DNA of 64,000 bases from Rhodopirellula sp. (GTDB lineage: Bacteria > Planctomycetota > Planctomycetia > Pirellulales > Pirellulaceae). Location of the stretch: NCBI GenBank assembly GCA_002701385.1, contig NZVD01000063.1, positions 11,675-75,674 on the forward strand. The letters are read 5' to 3'. Position numbers and translations under genes: made by a program. Below, piece after piece: positions 59,916-64,000 of the stretch (positions are counted from its first letter, which is position 1; each line of letters opens with the position of its first letter). The notes under the pieces were generated by a model. That model saw nothing but the letters and a program-made list of their open reading frames with translations, made no database searches and was not told the DNA's origin.

Positions 59916-62261
59916 TCAGCGAACTAGGTCTATCTTATCCTCTGCCGTGTGCATCCCGTCTTCATCGCGAATCGTCGCTCGCAGCACAACAGGGGCATTT
60001 ACCACTATATTTTCAGTATCGGCAAACCGAATTTGGATTACACCATTATTCTCTTCCGAACTCACGGAAACCGGAGTCGCGGACACCCCTTTTAGGTGGT
60101 TTGGCATGACAATCTCCACCTTTACATCTCCCGATAATTCGCCTCGATTCACCGTAAATGGAACTTCGACATGGCCCCCTGATTCGAATCGCACAGACTC
60201 AATACCGCTGGTGATAGAAGACAGAGAAGGCGAAACAAAGCAAATGATCTGATCGTTTTGTGCGCCCGAACTGTGGCTGACGCGATGCTTGGTACCATCA
60301 TGGTCGGTAATGATCGCTGAACCGCATACTACCATCCGAGCCGTTCTTCCCGGTTGCATCCAGGGTGCTAACTGAATTGCATATTCATATTCTGTCACTC
60401 CTGCAGGCACGATTACTTTACCTCCGGTAACTCCCTGCAGGTGACGTACCTGGCGATCCGCCATGGTGATTTCTATCGGCCCGTCATAGCCCGTTCGTTC
60501 AATAAAGAGCTTCTTGGAAAAAGTGGACCCTCGATGAGCATAGTTCGTGTCAAACGTTCCAAACAGCTTAAATGGAGTGGCGATGGCAACTGCTAGCTTG
60601 AGCTCTTCGTAGCCCTGCCAGTCGGCAGTGGCCGTCAACATTTTGGGTTCCGGAACTTCCGCCTTATCACGCTCTTCCGAATTCAATACTGCCGTGCCTA
60701 GTACTCGCAAGCCATGTATTGCAATCGTTGCTTTGTCGTCACATTTTAAGGTCACGTCGGCATCAGTCTTGCCTTTAGCAATCGTATTGCCTTCCACGGT
60801 TACACCATCTGGCAGGCCCTGGAATTCAAGTTGAATTTCTTCATCTAACCCTCCAAAACGTACGGCCGCCACCTTAAGTTTCGCTGTCTGTTCGCGTACC
60901 AATGTGAGTTCGCTGGTGGGCAATGAAAGAGTAAAACGTTTTTCACGGCTGGGCGGGTTAACGATGAGGCGATAACTAAAATTCTCTCCACCACGACTTC
61001 CGAATCTTTCGGATACCGCTATCCGATAAATACCATCCGCCTTAAACGTATAAGTAAATTTCGAATCCGTATTACCTTTCGCAACATCGTCGTTGCTAGC
61101 TAGTAACTTCCCGTCGCTATCGAATAACTCAACAAAGGAATCGAGCTGGGAACCTAATTCGGATGCCCGTAACGTAAACTGCACCGTCTGTCCCTGAGTA
61201 GCCTGAATGGCCCATTCATCCCGCTGGCCTGCTTCACTGATTTGGCCGTTAAGTACTGCAGGAATACTAATCGCTGGTTTGATTTCGAGCTCAAAATCAG
61301 ATTCGAGGTACTCCGGATGGTCACTGATTTCGAGGGTAAAACGCCCGCCATCGGGGAGTACAACCTGCTGAGTGTCAGCGTCTGTGCTGAGAGCAATCGG
61401 GGGAGATCTCTCGGGCAGCGCTTGTCCCAAAAGAGCTACATCCACAGTCGTACCGCGTTGCCCTCCGAGAGGGAACACATAATCGACAACCTGCCGGTCT
61501 GTTATCGTGAGGCGATAGACATAATTCTGTAAGCCACCAAATTGGCTGTCGTGAAGACGAACGGTATAGGCTCCGTCCGCATCCGCTCGAAATCGAAGGA
61601 ATGAGTCATTTTCAAAATGATCGATATTCTGCGCGATCGTTTTTCCAGCAGAATTAAGCACTTCTATGCGGGAGTCCAGTGGGTATCCCAGTCGCGCTGA
61701 CAAGACTTCCACTGTATAATCCTGACCTTTCTTTGCTTGAAATCGCCACAGATCGACATCCTCTCGCGGAAAGATGCGCCCATTGATGGTAAGTGGCAAA
61801 GTAACATTGACAGGCACAGGCTCGCCATCGATTTCCTCTTCCACGATCTCGGGCAAGTCGCCCACAACGAACGGTTGAGCAGGTACGATCCCTTGGCTCG
61901 TCCAAACTTGCCAATAATGCGTTCCTACCGTTGCGTCCTCTGCAACTTTGAATGATGCGCTGTTATCAACTGGGTAGTCTTCTTTTGCCTGTGAGGCAGG
62001 CATAGCAATACGAGGGCCTTCAAACCACAAAGTCGCTGGCATTCTCGAGATGGAAGGAGGAGCGGTCACTTGATCATCAAGGAACTTGATGGGAGCTTCG
62101 TCGAACAAATAAAATCCACCGATGCGAACATCGACCGTCGTGCCGCGTTGAGCGCCGGCTGGAAATACATAGGAGACTCCCGGTTGTTCAGCCCGGGCTG
62201 CTCCGATAAGCAGGCTTAGGATCGCAAATTGTCGAGCACATTGCTTCGCTACAGACCACAT
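59916..62261 (-). CDS. Secreted protein with paired QRGTTV and PPC-type domains
   Basis: A 781-residue exported protein (signal CARQFAILSLLIGAARA). Two repeats are visible, each starting with YVFPxGxQRGTTVDV (residues near 30 and 265) and continuing into a pre-peptidase C-terminal (PPC)-like beta domain (DVDLWRFQAKKGQDYTVEV and RDEWAIQATQGQTVQFTLR). A further region (FTLSLPTSELTLVREQTAKL) and an Ig-like end follow. PPC domains are usually binding or folding units on secreted enzymes; no catalytic domain is seen here. It is encoded between two DUF1501 genes, suggesting that it is a structural or binding partner of that system. Confidence 0.85.
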   Translation of the reverse strand: MWSVAKQCARQFAILSLLIGAARAEQPGVSYVFPAGAQRGTTVDVRIGGFYLFDEAPIKFLDDQVTAPPSISRMPATLWFEGPRIAMPASQAKEDYPVDNSASFKVAEDATVGTHYWQVWTSQGIVPAQPFVVGDLPEIVEEEIDGEPVPVNVTLPLTINGRIFPREDVDLWRFQAKKGQDYTVEVLSARLGYPLDSRIEVLNSAGKTIAQNIDHFENDSFLRFRADADGAYTVRLHDSQFGGLQNYVYRLTITDRQVVDYVFPLGGQRGTTVDVALLGQALPERSPPIALSTDADTQQVVLPDGGRFTLEISDHPEYLESDFELEIKPAISIPAVLNGQISEAGQRDEWAIQATQGQTVQFTLRASELGSQLDSFVELFDSDGKLLASNDDVAKGNTDSKFTYTFKADGIYRIAVSERFGSRGGENFSYRLIVNPPSREKRFTLSLPTSELTLVREQTAKLKVAAVRFGGLDEEIQLEFQGLPDGVTVEGNTIAKGKTDADVTLKCDDKATIAIHGLRVLGTAVLNSEERDKAEVPEPKMLTATADWQGYEELKLAVAIATPFKLFGTFDTNYAHRGSTFSKKLFIERTGYDGPIEITMADRQVRHLQGVTGGKVIVPAGVTEYEYAIQLAPWMQPGRTARMVVCGSAIITDHDGTKHRVSHSSGAQNDQIICFVSPSLSSITSGIESVRFESGGHVEVPFTVNRGELSGDVKVEIVMPNHLKGVSATPVSVSSEENNGVIQIRFADTENIVVNAPVVLRATIRDEDGMHTAEDKIDLVR

Positions 62262-62295
62262 GATTCAACTGACTCTCTATTCTGGCAATCGCTGC

Positions 62296-63633
62296 TTAAA
62301 ACAGCTCGGAAATCACTCGCCCTGTTCCCGGTACGATTGGTACTGGGCGGCCTTCAGGCGTCAGGAACTCACGTTCAGGGTCAATTCCCATTCCGTGATA
62401 GATGGTAGCCATTAGGTCGGCTGGGCCGTAAGGGGTGGTTGCCGGTCGTTCCGCACGTTCATTGGAGGCTCCAATAACTCGCCCTCCTTGAACCCCACCG
62501 CCTGCCATAGCAATAGCACAACTCGGGCCCCAGTGATCTCGGCCTGCATCCTTATTAATGCGAGGCGTTCGGCCGAATTCGCCTGTCACCAATACCATCG
62601 TTGAATCCAACATCCCTCGTTCATCTAGATCCGTTAACAATGAGGACATTGCTGCGTCGAGCTTCGGCAAGAGTTCGTTTTTGAGAACATGGAAATTGTT
62701 GTAATGAGTGTCCCAGTCAATGTGATTTACAAAGGCACATCTCACGCCGGCTTCGATAAGACGACGTGCCATCAGGCAGGACTGCCCCAGCATATTACGT
62801 CCGTACCTTTCGCGGACGGCATCTGGCTCGCTGTTGATATCAAAGGCAGCCTTCGTGGCATCTGACGTCATCAATTCAAATGCTTTTTCCTGAAATGTCC
62901 GCATAGCCCGTGCACCCTGATTTGCCTGAATCACGGTGGATTGTTCGTACCGATTGATTGTCTTTAGTAAAGCCCGACGGTCGTTAAGCCGCCTTGATTG
63001 AACAGCCAACGGCGGCGCCAGGTCCGGCACCTTGAAGTCCGGAGCATTGGGATCGGCCCCGACGACAAACGGAGTCGCAGACGACCCAAGATAACTCGAA
63101 CCAGCACTGTTATGCATCCGAGGCAAGCACACGTAGGGCGGCACTCCTCCTCGCGGACCTAACTCCTTACCAATCACCGCGCCGACACAGGGCTTTTGAT
63201 TGTTAGGCTTCAACCCCCCGTTGAACCCCGGTCCATGAGGGTAGCCTGTGAGCATGAAATGGTCGGCCTGCCCATGATTAGAGTTGGCATGCCCGAACGA
63301 CCTGACTAACGAGAACTTGTCATGTACTTTCGAAATCTTAGGGAGATGTTCACTGATTTGAACTCCTGGAAGAACGGTGGAAATCGGAGAGAAGTCTCCG
63401 CGAAATTCCGCTGGTGCTTCTGGTTTCATATCCCAGGTATCAATTGTGGAAAGCCCACCCTGTAGGAAGACAATGATTAGCGATGTATCTTTCGTTTCAA
63501 CTCCATTCGCCTTAAGCCGCGCTTCGTGCTCCAGCAAACTTGGGAGTGTAATACCCATCCCAAATGCACCAGCGGCCCCGAAACGTAACATGTCACGTCG
63601 GCGAATTCCGTCACAAAATCGTTGATTACTCAT
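62296..63633 (-). CDS. DUF1501 family protein, planctomycete type
   Basis: A 445-residue exported protein with the Tat signal IRRRDMLRFGAAGAFGMGI. Family blocks: IVFLQGGLSTIDTWDMKPEA, RSFGHANSNHGQADHFMLTG, EPDAVRERYG, QSCLMARRLIEAGVRCAFV, VTGEFGRTPRINKDAGRDHWG and IAMAGGGVQGGRVIGASNE. It starts 12 bases after the stop of the DUF1553 protein, so the two are co-transcribed as the usual planctomycete pair. The activity is unknown. Confidence 0.94.
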   Translation of the reverse strand: MSNQRFCDGIRRRDMLRFGAAGAFGMGITLPSLLEHEARLKANGVETKDTSLIIVFLQGGLSTIDTWDMKPEAPAEFRGDFSPISTVLPGVQISEHLPKISKVHDKFSLVRSFGHANSNHGQADHFMLTGYPHGPGFNGGLKPNNQKPCVGAVIGKELGPRGGVPPYVCLPRMHNSAGSSYLGSSATPFVVGADPNAPDFKVPDLAPPLAVQSRRLNDRRALLKTINRYEQSTVIQANQGARAMRTFQEKAFELMTSDATKAAFDINSEPDAVRERYGRNMLGQSCLMARRLIEAGVRCAFVNHIDWDTHYNNFHVLKNELLPKLDAAMSSLLTDLDERGMLDSTMVLVTGEFGRTPRINKDAGRDHWGPSCAIAMAGGGVQGGRVIGASNERAERPATTPYGPADLMATIYHGMGIDPEREFLTPEGRPVPIVPGTGRVISELF

Positions 63634-63645
63634 CTTCCTAACCCC

Positions 63646-64000
63646 TTAGTGGTTAAATAAGAACTCGAGTGAATTAAGAACACTCCATGTAACATCTTCT
63701 AATCCAAGCTGCCTGTCTTCTGCCTGTTCCAGATAGCCTACCGCAACGGCTAATTCTTCTGCGGTTGGGTATCGGGCAAAACAGGTTAGATAAATCTCTT
63801 CAATGGCATCTTTATCATCGGCAATTTCCGCTGAGATAGTTCGAATACGCCCATCCTGATGGCTTAGTTTCTTCTGAATCGCAGGTGAGTTGATCACGTG
63901 CAGCACCTGACTAATCGTGGGCTCGCTTACGCGTTCGCACTCACAGGCAGTGGCTCGCACAGGACGCCCGAAGACCTTGAGAAAATAATTAGGCACCGAG
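63646..64000 (-). CDS. DUF1553 (PSCyt-type) protein, C-terminal part only
   Basis: The end of a large PSCyt1/DUF1549/DUF1553 protein that continues beyond the right edge. The visible 117 residues begin with VPNYFLKVFGRPVRATACEC and SEPTISQVLHVINSP, the highly conserved end of DUF1553, followed by EEIYLTCFARYPTAEELAVA and the final helices. No start codon lies in the window; the internal GTG at 63996 is not the start. With the following DUF1501 gene it forms the standard pair. Confidence 0.9.
   Translation of the reverse strand, partial: SVPNYFLKVFGRPVRATACECERVSEPTISQVLHVINSPAIQKKLSHQDGRIRTISAEIADDKDAIEEIYLTCFARYPTAEELAVAVGYLEQAEDRQLGLEDVTWSVLNSLEFLFNH

Noticed and set aside
48223-64000. Genomic island by transfer
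   Set aside because: All genes are on one strand and planctomycete-specific, but no integrase, tRNA end, direct repeat or visible base-composition change marks a boundary.

Overview
The window is chromosomal DNA from a member of the Planctomycetota. This rests on gene content: four DUF1501 proteins of the planctomycete type plus one DUF1800/DUF1501 pair, planctomycete cytochrome (PSCyt/DUF1549/DUF1553) proteins, many sulfatases, Tat-exported Gfo/Idh/MocA oxidoreductases, a DUF1559 protein, and a giant secreted protein with an ERLEDRRLLA-type N-terminal signal. The genus cannot be fixed from the sequence alone. No transposase, CRISPR array, rRNA or tRNA gene was seen.

Layout. 1-3.8 kb: the 3' part of a sulfatase, then a histidine-rich membrane protein and a WD40 protein in one rightward run. 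3.8-7.7 kb: a surface-polysaccharide decoration group (acyltransferase with SGNH domain, two sulfotransferases). 7.8-18 kb: secreted proteins, namely a lipase-like hydrolase with a C2-like tail, a 937-residue repeat protein, a secreted protein of unknown function, a DUF1800/DUF1501 pair and a second DUF1501 protein, closed by a bidirectional terminator. 18-24.3 kb: an oxidoreductase, a SUMF1-fold protein, an HpaI-type aldolase, a 55-residue gene coupled to a sodium symporter, a small lipoprotein and a rhodanese.

24.5-33.3 kb is the translation cluster thrS-infC-rpmI-rplT-pheS-pheT, interrupted between infC and rpmI by two antisense genes (a glycosyltransferase and a small membrane protein) that carry several copies of a short dispersed repeat. 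infC has no ATG, GTG or TTG start and must begin at an AUC or AUA codon. pheT lacks the usual EMAP-type tRNA-binding insert. 33.4-39.7 kb: a thioredoxin-protease fusion, an HTH regulator, hisI, a RidA-like protein, metG and an MscS channel. 39.8-42.9 kb: an ABC importer whose binding protein overlaps a CbiX-like chelatase gene. 43-48.2 kb: floA, a SUMF1-fold protein, an oxidoreductase and a DUF1559 lipoprotein.

48.2-64 kb is entirely leftward and specific to planctomycete carbohydrate and sulfate-ester metabolism. There are three transcription units separated by hairpins. The first runs from beyond the right edge to 57.1 kb (DUF1553 protein, DUF1501, PPC-repeat protein, DUF1501, oxidoreductase). 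The second is a single tandem-sulfatase gene. The third is a PSCyt protein, DUF1501 and SGNH hydrolase operon. Together these look like secreted machinery for attacking sulfated polysaccharides, but the roles of DUF1501/DUF1549/DUF1553 proteins are not established.
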